Part shown: positions 15,482 through 25,378 of the stretch, in pieces
Position numbering within the stretch: the stretch's first letter is position 1
Layout of the letters: every line of letters begins with the position of its first letter
Assembly: GCA_029862005.1 (NCBI GenBank)
Contig: JAOTYD010000017.1
Coordinates: 1-64,000 of the forward strand
Direction: 5' to 3'
Length of the DNA stretch: 64,000 bases
Source of the DNA: Gammaproteobacteria bacterium
Lineage (GTDB): Bacteria > Pseudomonadota > Gammaproteobacteria > GCA-001735895
Notes under the pieces: generated by a model
What the model was told of the DNA's origin: nothing
Seen by the model: only the letters and a program-made list of their open reading frames with translations
The model's database searches: none
Translations under genes and position numbers: made by a program

Positions 15482-16378
15482 TTAAACCGGCGAAGATGCG
15501 GCCGCCTGAATCCTGTTGCGACGTGCCGCCACCGCTTCGCGGTGCGTAAGGTAGCTGATCGCGCCCACGATCATCAGGGCACCGGCAATAACCCAGTTAT
15601 CCGGAATCTCGTCAAACAGCCAGTAACCAAATAAGATTGCCCATACCAGCTGCAGGAATGAAAGCGGCTGGGTAACCGTCAATGGAGCGTATGCGATCGC
15701 GCGCGTAAGCGCATAGTGTCCGGTGGTGGCAAACACGGCGACCAGCGCCAGCCAGCCGATTTCGATCCAGGTCGGTTCGCGCCAGTAGTAGATGGCGCCG
15801 GGCAGCAACGCCAGGGTGCAGAAAATCGTCAGCATCACCAGGATATCGCCTGAATTCTCGCTACGGGTCATGTGCTTGGCGAGCAGGAAGGATCCGGCAA
15901 AACAAAATGCCGCGATCAACTGCGCCAGCGAACCGGCCTCGATCGTCTGAAATCCGGGCCGCAGAATGATCAGCGTACCCACAAAACCGGCGACGATCGC
16001 CAACATGCGACGCAGTCTCACTTTTTCATGGAAAATCAGGATTGCACCGATCGCGGTAAACACCGGGGTCGAAAAGCCGATTGCGGTCACTTCTGCTAGC
16101 GGAATACGCGCCATCGCAAAGAACCACAACATCACGCCGACGCCGTGTACGATTCCGCGGTAAAAATAAAGTTTGAAACTGCCGGGTCTGATCCCGCGCC
16201 AGCGCATGCGCCACAACAGCGGCAGCACCAGGATGAGGCCAATCGAATAGCGGATAAAAGCGGCCTGTACCGCGGGCATATCCGTGCCCAGGTGGCGCAC
16301 CAGCACGGTCACGGCGACAAACAGCAGCCCCCCGGCTACCATCCACAGGCAGCCCAGTAGATTTGATTGTTGCGGCAT
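15482..16378 (-). CDS. EamA/DMT-family transporter
   Basis: The 298-residue inner-membrane protein contains two EamA repeats of five helices each (roughly residues 7-140 and 150-280), typical of the drug/metabolite transporter superfamily. Recognisable stretches are FYRGIVHGVGVMLWFFAMAR, EVTAIGFSTPVFTAIGAIL and FLQLVWAILFGYWLFDEIPD. The basic C-terminal tail is cytoplasmic. The substrate is unknown. It is divergent from the Rieske gene with 31 bases between the starts, and a related transporter is encoded at 18607. Confidence 0.85.
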   Translation of the reverse strand: MPQQSNLLGCLWMVAGGLLFVAVTVLVRHLGTDMPAVQAAFIRYSIGLILVLPLLWRMRWRGIRPGSFKLYFYRGIVHGVGVMLWFFAMARIPLAEVTAIGFSTPVFTAIGAILIFHEKVRLRRMLAIVAGFVGTLIILRPGFQTIEAGSLAQLIAAFCFAGSFLLAKHMTRSENSGDILVMLTIFCTLALLPGAIYYWREPTWIEIGWLALVAVFATTGHYALTRAIAYAPLTVTQPLSFLQLVWAILFGYWLFDEIPDNWVIAGALMIVGAISYLTHREAVAARRNRIQAAASSPV

Positions 16379-16409
16379 AGCCTGGATTGGAACATCATCT
16401 CACGTGGAA

Positions 16410-17486
16410 ATGCAATCTTTCACCGCTGATTCGATTATGACCACGACCTTAGCCCATCACCACTACCACGATCCCGCAACCTACGCCTATGAATGCGAGC
16501 ACATTTTCAGCAAGCACTGGTGGCTCGTCGGAGTGGAATCGGCCGTCGCCGAGGCCGGCAATTACCTGGCACTGAATTTGATGAAATGGCCGCTGGTGGT
16601 GGTGCGCGATCAGCAATCGACGTTGCGGGGGTTTTACAACCTGTGTCGGCACCGCGCCGGCCCGCTGGTGCTGGAGGGTGAAGGACATTGTCGGGATTTC
16701 GTCTGTCGATATCACGGCTGGCGCTACGCCTGCTCGGGCGAACTACTGAAAACGCCCGGCTTCGAAAATGACGCGATTGCCGATCCGCAAGCGATGGGCC
16801 TGATACCGATCCGAGTCGACAGCTGGAATGGAATGGTGTTCGCATGCCTCGACGAATCCGCACCTGACCTGGTCACCTGGCTGGGCGATATTGTGCCAAT
16901 CGCGGCAAAATTTGATGCAACTTCGAGCATGCATTATGACGGCGATGTCACCCGGGAGGCCGCGGCAAACTGGAAGACTTACGGCGATAATTCCTGCGAG
17001 GGATACCACGTCGGCATGGTACACCGCGACCTGGGATCGTCGATGCAGCGCGAGTCGGTTCGCATCGACACTTACGATAACGGCAAGTTTGTCGGGTTTG
17101 ATGTCAACTATGACGCCGGACGCGATCAAAGTCGTGCCGGCAAGGGATTCTGGATTTACAAGTTTCCGGGGTTACTGATGCATTTTGCCGACTACGCGTT
17201 TAACGCCGAAACGGTGCTGCCGCTTGGCGCGAATGCGATACGAATACACCGCTGGTTCTGGTCGCATAGCGAAAAAGCCGGCGCAAGCGGAATCGATACT
17301 GCATTAATTCGCCCAAACTCAGAGCAGGTTATCGACGAAGATATTGCAATTTGCGAACTGGTACAGCGTAACCTCGCCTCGGGTGCCTACCCGGGAGGCG
17401 CGCTTTCCCCGGACCAGGAACCCGGTACGATCTATTTTCAGCAGCTGGTGCGTAACGCTTTAAGCGGGTTTGCCGAGCCTGAATAG
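16410..17486 (+). CDS. Rieske non-heme iron oxygenase, alpha subunit
   Basis: The 358-residue protein has an N-terminal Rieske [2Fe-2S] domain with ligands C79-x-H81 and C99-x2-H102 (CRHRAG and CRYHGW), followed by a catalytic domain with the mononuclear iron motif NSCEGYHVGMVH (H200, H205). This places it with ring-hydroxylating or demethylating oxygenases, a group that includes choline- and betaine-type monooxygenases. The ATG at 16410 is chosen because upstream codons overlap the divergent transporter. The reductase and ferredoxin partners are not adjacent. The 3' end overlaps the convergent MFS gene by 27 bases. Confidence 0.85.
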   Translation: MQSFTADSIMTTTLAHHHYHDPATYAYECEHIFSKHWWLVGVESAVAEAGNYLALNLMKWPLVVVRDQQSTLRGFYNLCRHRAGPLVLEGEGHCRDFVCRYHGWRYACSGELLKTPGFENDAIADPQAMGLIPIRVDSWNGMVFACLDESAPDLVTWLGDIVPIAAKFDATSSMHYDGDVTREAAANWKTYGDNSCEGYHVGMVHRDLGSSMQRESVRIDTYDNGKFVGFDVNYDAGRDQSRAGKGFWIYKFPGLLMHFADYAFNAETVLPLGANAIRIHRWFWSHSEKAGASGIDTALIRPNSEQVIDEDIAICELVQRNLASGAYPGGALSPDQEPGTIYFQQLVRNALSGFAEPE

Positions 17487-18614
17487 CCCGGCACTGATCG
17501 CCGAACCAATCGCGATCAATGCTGCAATCAACATTGCCAGGCCATAACCATTGCTCAGGTCATAAACCAGGCCGGCGCACCAGGGTGCAACCAGCCCGGC
17601 AAATCCCCAGGCAATAAATACCTGCCCGTAGGCCTGTGGACCGCGTTCACCGAAAGTGTCCGATATCGCCACCGGGTAAATCGCGATTATCGAACCGTAA
17701 GCCAGTCCGACCAGGGAAAGTAAAGCGACCACAAGCGGCGCACTGTACGAAGCACTTATCGCCAGCAGTGCAAACGCCGATAGCAGGGGCAGACCAACGA
17801 GAAAGCGATTGACCGGCCAGCGATCTACCAGCCATCCTGCGAGAAATCCACCCAGGGCACTGCCGATACCGATGGTGATTGCCGCCAGCGTAGCGAGTTC
17901 CGTAGTGGCGTTTTTCGACAGGGCGATACCGGCGGCGTGTCCAATGGCCATCAGCCCCGCAAAAACACTGGCCATGTATGCGAACCAGAAATGCAATATC
18001 TTGCGCCTGTCGATGCCAGGACTATCAAGAAGGGTGTCAGTCGGCGCTAGCCCGTAGCGTGCGTCGGCAAACCGCAGCATGATTGCGGCGAGTGATCCGA
18101 AACCAGTCAGCGCCAGCGCGATCGCCAGCAGTGCCGATTCCAGCGAAACCAGCTCGATGCGCCACGCAAATATCCTGGCGAACGCAATCGATCCCACCGC
18201 GTAAGCAGCGGTGACCGCACCCATTGCCAATCCCTTGATCTCCGGCATGACCCGACCTACCAGCTGCAGGCTAAAGCCATAACCGACGCCGTTGCTAAGC
18301 CCGAAGGCGACACTGTAGCCGAGGAAAAATTGCCACCAGCTGGTGGCCTTTGCCGCCAGCAACAAGCCCGCAGCCGCGACCAGGCAGGTTACCAGTACCA
18401 GCCACCAGGACGGCAACAAGTTGTAAACCCGATAACCCATTAACACCGCCAGCGTAATCCCAACCAGCGCGAACGAATAAATCAGGCTGATTTCAGAGCG
18501 TGGCAGTTCGAGCAGCTTTTCCAGGGGTACAATAAAAACCGAAAACGCGTGCACCGAACCCAGCACAAAGGTGACCAGCATCGATGCCAACAGTGTTGTC
18601 AGGCGCTTATTCAA
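17460..18614 (-). CDS. MFS transporter, OFA-like
   Basis: The 384-residue protein has 12 predicted membrane helices and resembles the oxalate/formate antiporter-like branch of the major facilitator superfamily (GSVHAFSVFIVPLEKLL, FGLSNGVGYGFSLQL, GFLAGWLVDRWPVNRF). The start is a TTG at 18614 overlapping the stop of the upstream EamA gene by 8 bases, which suggests translational coupling; the next internal Met would remove part of helix 1. It converges on and overlaps the Rieske gene. It probably moves a carboxylate, but no substrate can be assigned. Confidence 0.8.
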   Translation of the reverse strand: MNKRLTTLLASMLVTFVLGSVHAFSVFIVPLEKLLELPRSEISLIYSFALVGITLAVLMGYRVYNLLPSWWLVLVTCLVAAAGLLLAAKATSWWQFFLGYSVAFGLSNGVGYGFSLQLVGRVMPEIKGLAMGAVTAAYAVGSIAFARIFAWRIELVSLESALLAIALALTGFGSLAAIMLRFADARYGLAPTDTLLDSPGIDRRKILHFWFAYMASVFAGLMAIGHAAGIALSKNATTELATLAAITIGIGSALGGFLAGWLVDRWPVNRFLVGLPLLSAFALLAISASYSAPLVVALLSLVGLAYGSIIAIYPVAISDTFGERGPQAYGQVFIAWGFAGLVAPWCAGLVYDLSNGYGLAMLIAALIAIGSAISAGLFRLGKPA

Positions 18615-19539
18615 TGACCACGGATTCCGGCGGTTTATTCGTTTTCATCCGTTTCTGTCGCCGCACAAAAATAAACAGGCCGCTTGCAGCAATGATACCG
18701 GCGCCGATCCAGGTTGTTAAAACCGGCACTTCACCCCAGAACATATATCCGACAATCGCCGCGAAAACCATGGCCAGGTATTCAAACGGTGCCAGCAGAC
18801 TTGCTTCTGCATAACGAAACGAAACCGTTAACAACCATTGCTGCATCCCGCAACCCAGACCAAACCCGAGGAACAGCCATAAATCGCCGCCACGTGGCGT
18901 TAACCATCCCGACAACAGCACCCAGGCAAGGCACACCAGGCAGCCGAGATTATTGTAATAGATACCGATCGTGACCGACTTTTCGCTGCTGCTGAGCTTA
19001 CGCAGCCAGATCGCTACCAGGGCACCGGTAAAGGCCGAGCCTGCGGCTGCAATCACCCCGATATCCCCCCAGCCACCTGCCCCTGGTTTTGAGATCAGCA
19101 AGACCCCGACAAAACCGGCGATTACCGCTAACCAGCGCCGCAACCCGATCACCTCGCCGAGCAGAAAAATAGACAACACGGTTATGAATATGGGTGCGGC
19201 GTAGGAAATGGCGGTCGCGTCTGCAATCGGTATCCGGGTAAGCGCGAAATAAAGCAATCCCAGGCTGACAATACCACTGACGCTGCGAATGGCATGGTCC
19301 AGTGGACGGCGAGTGGCAAGCGCGGTCAAGCCCGCGGTTGAAAACAGAATAATCCAGAAAAATCCGCTCGCGAACAGGTAGCGAAACAACAGGACCTCGC
19401 TCAATGGGTAATCCCGGTTGACCAGTTCGCGTACCGCAGCGCTCAGCAATGCCATCAGCAGCAGGTTTCCAATAAAGGTCGCTATACCGAGCGAGGGATG
19501 GTCGTGGTGTCGGCTAACCAGGCTGGAAGATAATGCCAT
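18607..19539 (-). CDS. EamA/DMT-family transporter
   Basis: The 310-residue protein carries two EamA domains (about residues 18-150 and 165-295) and ten helices, with a basic Arg/Lys-rich C-terminus (FVRRQKRMK). It is a distant paralogue of the transporter at 15482 (compare ATAISYAAPIFITVLSIFLL with EVTAIGFSTPVFTAIGAIL). It is the first gene of a two-gene minus-strand operon with the MFS transporter, overlapping it by 8 bases. Substrate unknown. Confidence 0.82.
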   Translation of the reverse strand: MALSSSLVSRHHDHPSLGIATFIGNLLLMALLSAAVRELVNRDYPLSEVLLFRYLFASGFFWIILFSTAGLTALATRRPLDHAIRSVSGIVSLGLLYFALTRIPIADATAISYAAPIFITVLSIFLLGEVIGLRRWLAVIAGFVGVLLISKPGAGGWGDIGVIAAAGSAFTGALVAIWLRKLSSSEKSVTIGIYYNNLGCLVCLAWVLLSGWLTPRGGDLWLFLGFGLGCGMQQWLLTVSFRYAEASLLAPFEYLAMVFAAIVGYMFWGEVPVLTTWIGAGIIAASGLFIFVRRQKRMKTNKPPESVVIE

Positions 19540-19671
19540 TTCGCGGTCTCGAATCGGGCTTTCGTGCGTATCGCAGGTGGGCCAACAGACAGCAAAGTAT
19601 ACTCAAGCCGACCTCGTGCCGATAGGTTAGCTAACGCAATCGTCTCAGCATGCAGCAGCTTCGGACATTAT

Positions 19672-21171
19672 CTAAATGGAGGTTTCGTCTTTGAAAAAGC
19701 CGAAGTTATTCTTCCCCTGGCGCTTGATCTGGTACATCGCTTTATCCGCCGCTCGTATCAACGCTTCCGCGGTCGTGCCATTTTCCGGATAAATTGAAAT
19801 GCCGATACTTGCGCTAACCACTACCTCGACTTTTTCAACCCGAATCGGTTGTACTATTTGCTTGATCAAACCAGCAGCGATGCGCTCAGCAATGGCAAAC
19901 TCCGGCAGGCTCGATAAAATAATAATGAACTCATCACCACCAATGCGCGCGACGGTATCGGTTTCGCGAATTTCAGCTTTAATACGGAGCGCTGTAGCCT
20001 GCAATACCAGGTCACCGAATTCATGGCCATGCTCATCGTTAATGGCTTTAAATCCATCGAGGTCCAGGAACATGACTGCTGACATGTGTCCCCTGCGACG
20101 CGCCTCGGCGAGCGACTGATCAAGCCGGTCCTTGCAAAGACGCAGACTCGGTAGTCCGGTTAAGGCGTCATGATTCGCCAGGAAGTGGAGCTCGGCAGCG
20201 ATTTTTTCACGTTCCTTTATCTCGCCTTCGAGTTGTTTTACCGTGTCGGCGAGTTTACGGGTCCGGGTCTTTACCATCGCCTCGAGCGAATCACGGGCTT
20301 CGCGCAAACTCCGTTCGGTCTGGGTTTGCTGGGTGATATCCTGTACCACCCCAATCGACTGAACCACATCGCCGCTTGCAGACCGTAACGCGGTGCCCTG
20401 CTCGCGCACCCAGCGCATTTCGCCGTCGGACCGGTGTATCCGGTATTCCACGCTGTAATTCTGGCCGTCCTCTTCATGCCGACTGTATGTTTCCATCAGA
20501 TTTTCCTGGTCTTCAGGGTAAACGTCCTCGATATAATCTGCCCGCGAAGAGACCATGCTCTGGTATTCATCAACCGTGGCGCCGTGAATTCTGGCGAGCC
20601 CCTCGCTGAGGTCGGCATAGGTTGCGGTGATCGGATCATAGGTAAAATGACCGATATCGGTAATCGCCTCGACCTGCTGCGCGATGGCATCGCGGTTTTC
20701 AAGCATTTGCTCGTAGATCCTACGTTCGGTAATGTCCTGCAACAGGCAAAACGAGGAACTTATTTTGCCGTTATCACCCTTTTCAACCATGCCAATTTCA
20801 TAGATGAACCTGACCTCGCCATCGTTACGCAAAATCCGATACTCGATATCGTGCGCACCGGCATTTCCCTGTGAATTATAGGATTGGGTATATAGCGCTC
20901 TGTCCTCCGGATGCACGGTATTTAGCATCAGATCCCAGGCATTTTGCGACTGCATTATCTCGGCGACGGTCTGGTCGAATATACCTGCATAGCCGTTGGA
21001 GCAGGATTTAAGAGATCCGGTTTCGTAATCCCACTCGCAGTGCCCGATATGCGCCACCTGCTCGGTCGCATCGAGAAACAGTTCCTGATGGCGCAGTCTT
21101 TCGACTTCAGCTTCGAGTTCAGAAGTATCCGGGTAATTCTTCGTTTCTGCGGGCAGGCTTAGATCGTTCAT
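19672..21171 (-). CDS. PAS-PAS-GGDEF diguanylate cyclase
   Basis: The 499-residue soluble protein has two PAS/PAC sensor domains (about 35-150 and 160-285), a coiled-coil linker (285-330) and a GGDEF domain (about 333-495). The active-site motif GGDEF is intact at 411-415, and the inhibitory I-site RETD stands at 402-405, five residues before it, so the enzyme should make c-di-GMP with product feedback. No membrane segment is present. It lies 32 bases behind a longer paralogue with a nearly identical GGDEF domain. The riboswitch at 6378 could respond to its product. Confidence 0.9.
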   Translation of the reverse strand: MNDLSLPAETKNYPDTSELEAEVERLRHQELFLDATEQVAHIGHCEWDYETGSLKSCSNGYAGIFDQTVAEIMQSQNAWDLMLNTVHPEDRALYTQSYNSQGNAGAHDIEYRILRNDGEVRFIYEIGMVEKGDNGKISSSFCLLQDITERRIYEQMLENRDAIAQQVEAITDIGHFTYDPITATYADLSEGLARIHGATVDEYQSMVSSRADYIEDVYPEDQENLMETYSRHEEDGQNYSVEYRIHRSDGEMRWVREQGTALRSASGDVVQSIGVVQDITQQTQTERSLREARDSLEAMVKTRTRKLADTVKQLEGEIKEREKIAAELHFLANHDALTGLPSLRLCKDRLDQSLAEARRRGHMSAVMFLDLDGFKAINDEHGHEFGDLVLQATALRIKAEIRETDTVARIGGDEFIIILSSLPEFAIAERIAAGLIKQIVQPIRVEKVEVVVSASIGISIYPENGTTAEALIRAADKAMYQIKRQGKNNFGFFKDETSI

Positions 21172-21203
21172 GTTTTAGCTAAATCGAATTTATACGTTTA
21201 AAA

Positions 21204-23123
21204 CTAAAGACTCACGGATCCTACGAATCCGAAACTGTTCTTGCCTTTACGCTTGATTTCGTACATGGCCTTGTCAGCCGCCCGAATTAATTTTTCAGCG
21301 GTGGTGCCATGTTCGGGATAAAGTGAAATGCCGATACTCGCGGTTATCGTGACTTCAACGTCTTTGATTTTAAGGGGTTTCGCAACCTGCTCGATCACGG
21401 TTGCCGCGATTCTTTCGGCGATCGCCGTTTCCGGCAAGCTGGACAGGATGATTACAAATTCATCTCCACCGATTCGCGCGACCGTATCCGTTTCGCGAAT
21501 TTCTGACTTGATACGCTCCGCTGTCGTCTTCAATACCATGTCCCCGAAATCATGGCCGTATTGATCGTTAATTTCCTTGAATCCATCCAGGTCCACGAAC
21601 ATGACCGCCGAGGTTTGGCGATTACGGCGCGCTTCTGCGAGGGACTGGTCGAGACGATCCTTGCACAGGCGCAAACTCGGCAGCCCGGTGAGGGCATCGT
21701 GGTTGGCCAAAAAGTCCAGTTCGGCCGCAATTTTTTCGCGTTCTTCAATTTCGACCTGTAGCTGCTTGACGGTATTCGCCAGCTCGCGGGTGCGTTCAAC
21801 GACCTGCTGTTCGAGCGAATCCCTGGCACTTATGATTTCCTGCTCGGACTGTTTCTGCCGGGTGATATCCTGCAGCACACCGATCGATTGCTCCGGTATA
21901 CCATGTGTCATCAGGTAAGCCCGGCCTACCTCACGCACCCAGCGCAACTCTCCGTCGCCACGCTTGAGACGGAATTCCACCTGCCATTCACCCCCCTCGG
22001 AAAGAAACTTGTCGTAAGCCTTTTGTACCCGGGCAAGATCATCGGCATGTATGATTTCGCTGGCACCCTCCGTTGGCACAAGCCTGGTGACAATCTGCTC
22101 GCCGTCCATACCGTAGATACGAGCCAGGCCCGGACTAACGAAGAGGTACTTTTGCTTGATTTCATCGTAGATAAAGTGTCCGATCTCGGTGATGGCCTCG
22201 GCCTGGTTAGCCAGCGCATCCTTGTACAGCAGTTCCTGTTCGCGTGCGACGCGCTCGGTGATATCCTGAATCACACCGAGTGTCTGCTGCACCCCCCCAT
22301 TACTAAATTGCTTGGCCCGGGTCAGTTCGCGCACCCAGCGGATTGAACCATCGGCGCGCTTGATGCGAAATTCCAGTGCGCAATCCTGCCCTGTCTCTAT
22401 GTAGTGGCGATATTCGTCGGCCACGCGCTGGCGATCCTCGCTAACGATATCTGCAAGATCGTCTTCGACGCTGCGCATTTTCTCCTGGTAAGCCTCGGCC
22501 GTGGTTCCGAAAATGCGCGCGCAGCCATCACTGATGTAGACATAGCGCTCCTTGTCCTCGTCGTAGATAAAATGACCGATGTCAGTGATGGCCTCGGTCT
22601 GGCTTGAGAGTTCATCGCGATACTCCAGGTCACGTTCGTACCTGACCTGATCAGAGATGTCCTGCACAATCCCGAAACTACCGTGCTCATTCCCATCATC
22701 GTCAGTTACGATGACTGCAAACTCGCGGATATGCTTTATCGCGCCATTATCCAGTACGATGCGATAGCGGGCATCCAGTATCTTTTTATCCCGTAATGTC
22801 TCCCAGGAATGCCGATAATGTTCCTCGTCATCGGGATGGATTTGCTGCACTGTTTTTTCCCAACTATCCTGATGGGCCAGCGCCTCTTCGATGCTCATGC
22901 CGTAGAGGTTTGCATACTCCTTCGAACAGGATTCAAGCCGATCGAGTTGATAGTTCCACTCGTAGTGACCAATCTTTGCCGCCTGCTCGGTTGCGTCAAA
23001 CAGGCTTTCACGACGCCTCAGCTTTCCCAGTTCGACCTCGAGCTCTTCCCGGGTCAGACTAGAAAACTCTGATGTTGGTGCTTGCTGTGCCTGCGCTACC
23101 GCTAACACATCTATGGTCGGCAT
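21204..23123 (-). CDS. PAS-PAS-PAS-GGDEF diguanylate cyclase
   Basis: The 639-residue protein has three PAS/PAC domains (about 45-155, 180-290 and 310-420), a coiled-coil linker (425-470) and a GGDEF domain (about 473-635). GGDEF is intact at 552-556 and the I-site RETD at 543-546. The linker-GGDEF segment (NHDALTGLPSLRLCKDRLDQ and onward) is almost the same as in the downstream gene, so the two arose by tandem duplication with loss or gain of one PAS domain. No signal peptide or transmembrane helix is present, so it senses a cytoplasmic cue. Confidence 0.9.
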   Translation of the reverse strand: MPTIDVLAVAQAQQAPTSEFSSLTREELEVELGKLRRRESLFDATEQAAKIGHYEWNYQLDRLESCSKEYANLYGMSIEEALAHQDSWEKTVQQIHPDDEEHYRHSWETLRDKKILDARYRIVLDNGAIKHIREFAVIVTDDDGNEHGSFGIVQDISDQVRYERDLEYRDELSSQTEAITDIGHFIYDEDKERYVYISDGCARIFGTTAEAYQEKMRSVEDDLADIVSEDRQRVADEYRHYIETGQDCALEFRIKRADGSIRWVRELTRAKQFSNGGVQQTLGVIQDITERVAREQELLYKDALANQAEAITEIGHFIYDEIKQKYLFVSPGLARIYGMDGEQIVTRLVPTEGASEIIHADDLARVQKAYDKFLSEGGEWQVEFRLKRGDGELRWVREVGRAYLMTHGIPEQSIGVLQDITRQKQSEQEIISARDSLEQQVVERTRELANTVKQLQVEIEEREKIAAELDFLANHDALTGLPSLRLCKDRLDQSLAEARRNRQTSAVMFVDLDGFKEINDQYGHDFGDMVLKTTAERIKSEIRETDTVARIGGDEFVIILSSLPETAIAERIAATVIEQVAKPLKIKDVEVTITASIGISLYPEHGTTAEKLIRAADKAMYEIKRKGKNSFGFVGSVSL

Positions 23124-23281
23124 TTAGTACCCGGTTAAATTTCGTTTCGTATAAGCATCAAGTATAGGAGTGATACCCTGTTTTTCCATGCGCCGGGCGC
23201 TCCACCGCGTTTACACCAGAGTGGTAAAAAATCTGCGCTGTAGCATAATTCAACCTGGCATCGGTAACCGGCAACCAGGCT

Positions 23282-24679
23282 ATGAATCATCCGGCAGCGA
23301 ATGTTCCCCCCAGGGAAACCCTGATCGAGCGACTGCGCACAATCCTGGGTGACCGGGTCAGCACCAGCAGTTCGGTACTTGAACAGCATGGTCATGGTGA
23401 ATCCTGGCACCCTGTACAGAAGCCCGATGCGGTCTGTTTCGTGCAAAGTACCGAGGAAGTCGCCACTGTCGTCAAGCTCTGCGCAGAGACCGCAACACCG
23501 GTGATCGCGTTTGGCACCGGCACGTCGCTCGAGGGCCAGGTGCAGGCCGTAAAGGGCGGTATTTGCATCGATCTCTCGCAGATGAATCAAGTCCTCGAAG
23601 TCGGAAACGAGGATATGGACTGCCGCGTGCAGGCCGGCGTCACGCGCCGTCAACTCAACCAGTACCTGCGCGATACCGGGTTGTTCTTCCCGATCGATCC
23701 CGGTGCCGATACCTCGATCGGCGGCATGGCGGCAACACGGGCTTCCGGAACCAACGCGGTACGCTACGGTACCATGCGTGAAAACGTGCTCGGTTTGACC
23801 GTGGTTACCGCTAGCGGCGAGATCATAAGAACCGGAACGCGCGCGCGTAAATCCGCGGCCGGCTATGACCTGACGCGCCTCTTCGTCGGCTCCGAGGGTA
23901 CGCTCGGCGTTATTACGGAGGTTAGCCTGCGACTCTATGGCCTGGCGGAAGCCATTTCGGCCGCCATCGTCAATTTCCCCGACGTACGTTCGGCGGCGGA
24001 AGCGACGATTCAGACCATCCAGATGGGCATTCCGATGGCGCGCATCGAAATTGTCGACAGCGCTTACATCAGGGCGATCAACGCCTACAGTAAAACAGAT
24101 TACCCGGAACTCGATACACTGTTCCTCGAATTTCATGGCACCCGTGCGGGCGTCGCCGAGCAGGTACAAATGTTTAACGAAATTTCACAGGACTTCGGTG
24201 CGACCGGCTTTCAATGGGCGGAGCAAGAGGAAGATCGTCATCGACTCTGGCGCGCACGACATGACGCCTACTATGCAGGTCTCGCGGTATACCCGGGCTA
24301 TCAGGGTTACGTTACCGATATCTGTGTGCCGATTTCAAGGCTTGCAGACTGTATCGCCGAGACCCAGGCGGACATCGCATCCTCCGGGTTGTTCGCGCCG
24401 ATCATCGGTCATGTCGGCGATGGAAACTTTCACTCCACCATGTTCATCGATCCGGACGATGACACCATGCTGGCCAAAGCGCTCGAACTCGACCATCGCA
24501 TGGTGCAGCGTGCGCTGGCCATGGGTGGCACCTGTACCGGCGAGCACGGCATCGGTATCGGTAAGCTCAAACACATGCGCAACGAGCACGGTGACGGCGC
24601 GGTGGATGCTATGAAAGCGATCAAGGCGGCACTGGATCCACAAAACATCATGAACCCCGGCAAGATTGTCGATTGCTAG
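23282..24679 (+). CDS. FAD-linked D-lactate/2-hydroxyacid dehydrogenase (LDHD/GlcD-like)
   Basis: The 465-residue flavoprotein has an N-terminal FAD_binding_4 domain (about 45-185, with FGTGTSLEGQ at 77-86 and GADTSIGGMAATRASGTNA at 141-159) and a C-terminal FAD-oxidase domain with GHVGDGNFH (376-384) and TGEHGIGIGK (419-428), which carry active-site and metal-binding His residues. This matches cytochrome-linked D-lactate dehydrogenases and the glycolate oxidase GlcD subunit. No GlcE or GlcF gene is adjacent, favouring the single-subunit LDHD type. It converges on acpH with a 4-base overlap. Confidence 0.88.
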   Translation: MNHPAANVPPRETLIERLRTILGDRVSTSSSVLEQHGHGESWHPVQKPDAVCFVQSTEEVATVVKLCAETATPVIAFGTGTSLEGQVQAVKGGICIDLSQMNQVLEVGNEDMDCRVQAGVTRRQLNQYLRDTGLFFPIDPGADTSIGGMAATRASGTNAVRYGTMRENVLGLTVVTASGEIIRTGTRARKSAAGYDLTRLFVGSEGTLGVITEVSLRLYGLAEAISAAIVNFPDVRSAAEATIQTIQMGIPMARIEIVDSAYIRAINAYSKTDYPELDTLFLEFHGTRAGVAEQVQMFNEISQDFGATGFQWAEQEEDRHRLWRARHDAYYAGLAVYPGYQGYVTDICVPISRLADCIAETQADIASSGLFAPIIGHVGDGNFHSTMFIDPDDDTMLAKALELDHRMVQRALAMGGTCTGEHGIGIGKLKHMRNEHGDGAVDAMKAIKAALDPQNIMNPGKIVDC

Positions 24680-25266
24680 CGAGTCTCGATCGCCTGGTTC
24701 TCGACGTATTGCTGCAGCTGCGGGTAAAACTCAAAAAAACCATCGCGTATCGATTCATGGTTGCGCTGCAAATCCTCGATTGCATTGTCAAACTGGTTGG
24801 CAAAACGGATGCGCCCCGCGACCCGATCAAGTGCCTCGGCAACGGCGTCAAGATCGCGGTAGGAACCAAACCAGTCATAGTCAATCATGCGCAGGGTTAC
24901 CCGCCGCATGTTTTCAGCAGGCATCAATGCCTGGCCGTTCGACATGTGCCGATAGAAACTGGCGATCAGATCCTCCAGATTCCGGGCTTCGAATTTTTTC
25001 CAATGGATTATCAGCAGGTGATCGAAATAGATATCCAGCGCGATGCCGGCAAAGCGGCGGCGATCGGGGCTGAATCCCTGCTTCATTTCTCTGATCAGTG
25101 GATGTGTATCGGTAAAACGATCGACCGCACGGTGATTATTCAAACCCGCCCTGACCGCCCCGGGCAGTAATTCCGGGTCGATTCCGCGCGCAAAATCACC
25201 AAGCAGATTACCGATCGTGGATTCAACCGTCGGCTGTGCTAACACCAGGTGCGCAAAGTGATTCAT
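24676..25266 (-). CDS. acpH: Acyl carrier protein phosphodiesterase
   Basis: The 196-residue protein matches AcpH, which removes the 4'-phosphopantetheine arm from holo-ACP. Diagnostic stretches are MNHFAHLVLAQPTVESTIGN, NHRAVDRFTDTHPL and FAGIALDIYFDHLL, whose His and Asp residues fit an HD-like metal site. Length agrees with the E. coli protein (193). It converges on the LDHD-like gene, sharing 4 bases at the stops, and its start faces the aldolase-like gene at 25379. Confidence 0.88.
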   Translation of the reverse strand: MNHFAHLVLAQPTVESTIGNLLGDFARGIDPELLPGAVRAGLNNHRAVDRFTDTHPLIREMKQGFSPDRRRFAGIALDIYFDHLLIIHWKKFEARNLEDLIASFYRHMSNGQALMPAENMRRVTLRMIDYDWFGSYRDLDAVAEALDRVAGRIRFANQFDNAIEDLQRNHESIRDGFFEFYPQLQQYVENQAIETR

Positions 25267-25378
25267 GAGCGCTACTATAAATCAAAAACTTGCATGGCGG
25301 CGATCAGGAAAAATGTATTGCTAGGACCAGTTTCCTGCGCTTTAATCTCCTATTACCCCAGATCAACAGGAACGAATC

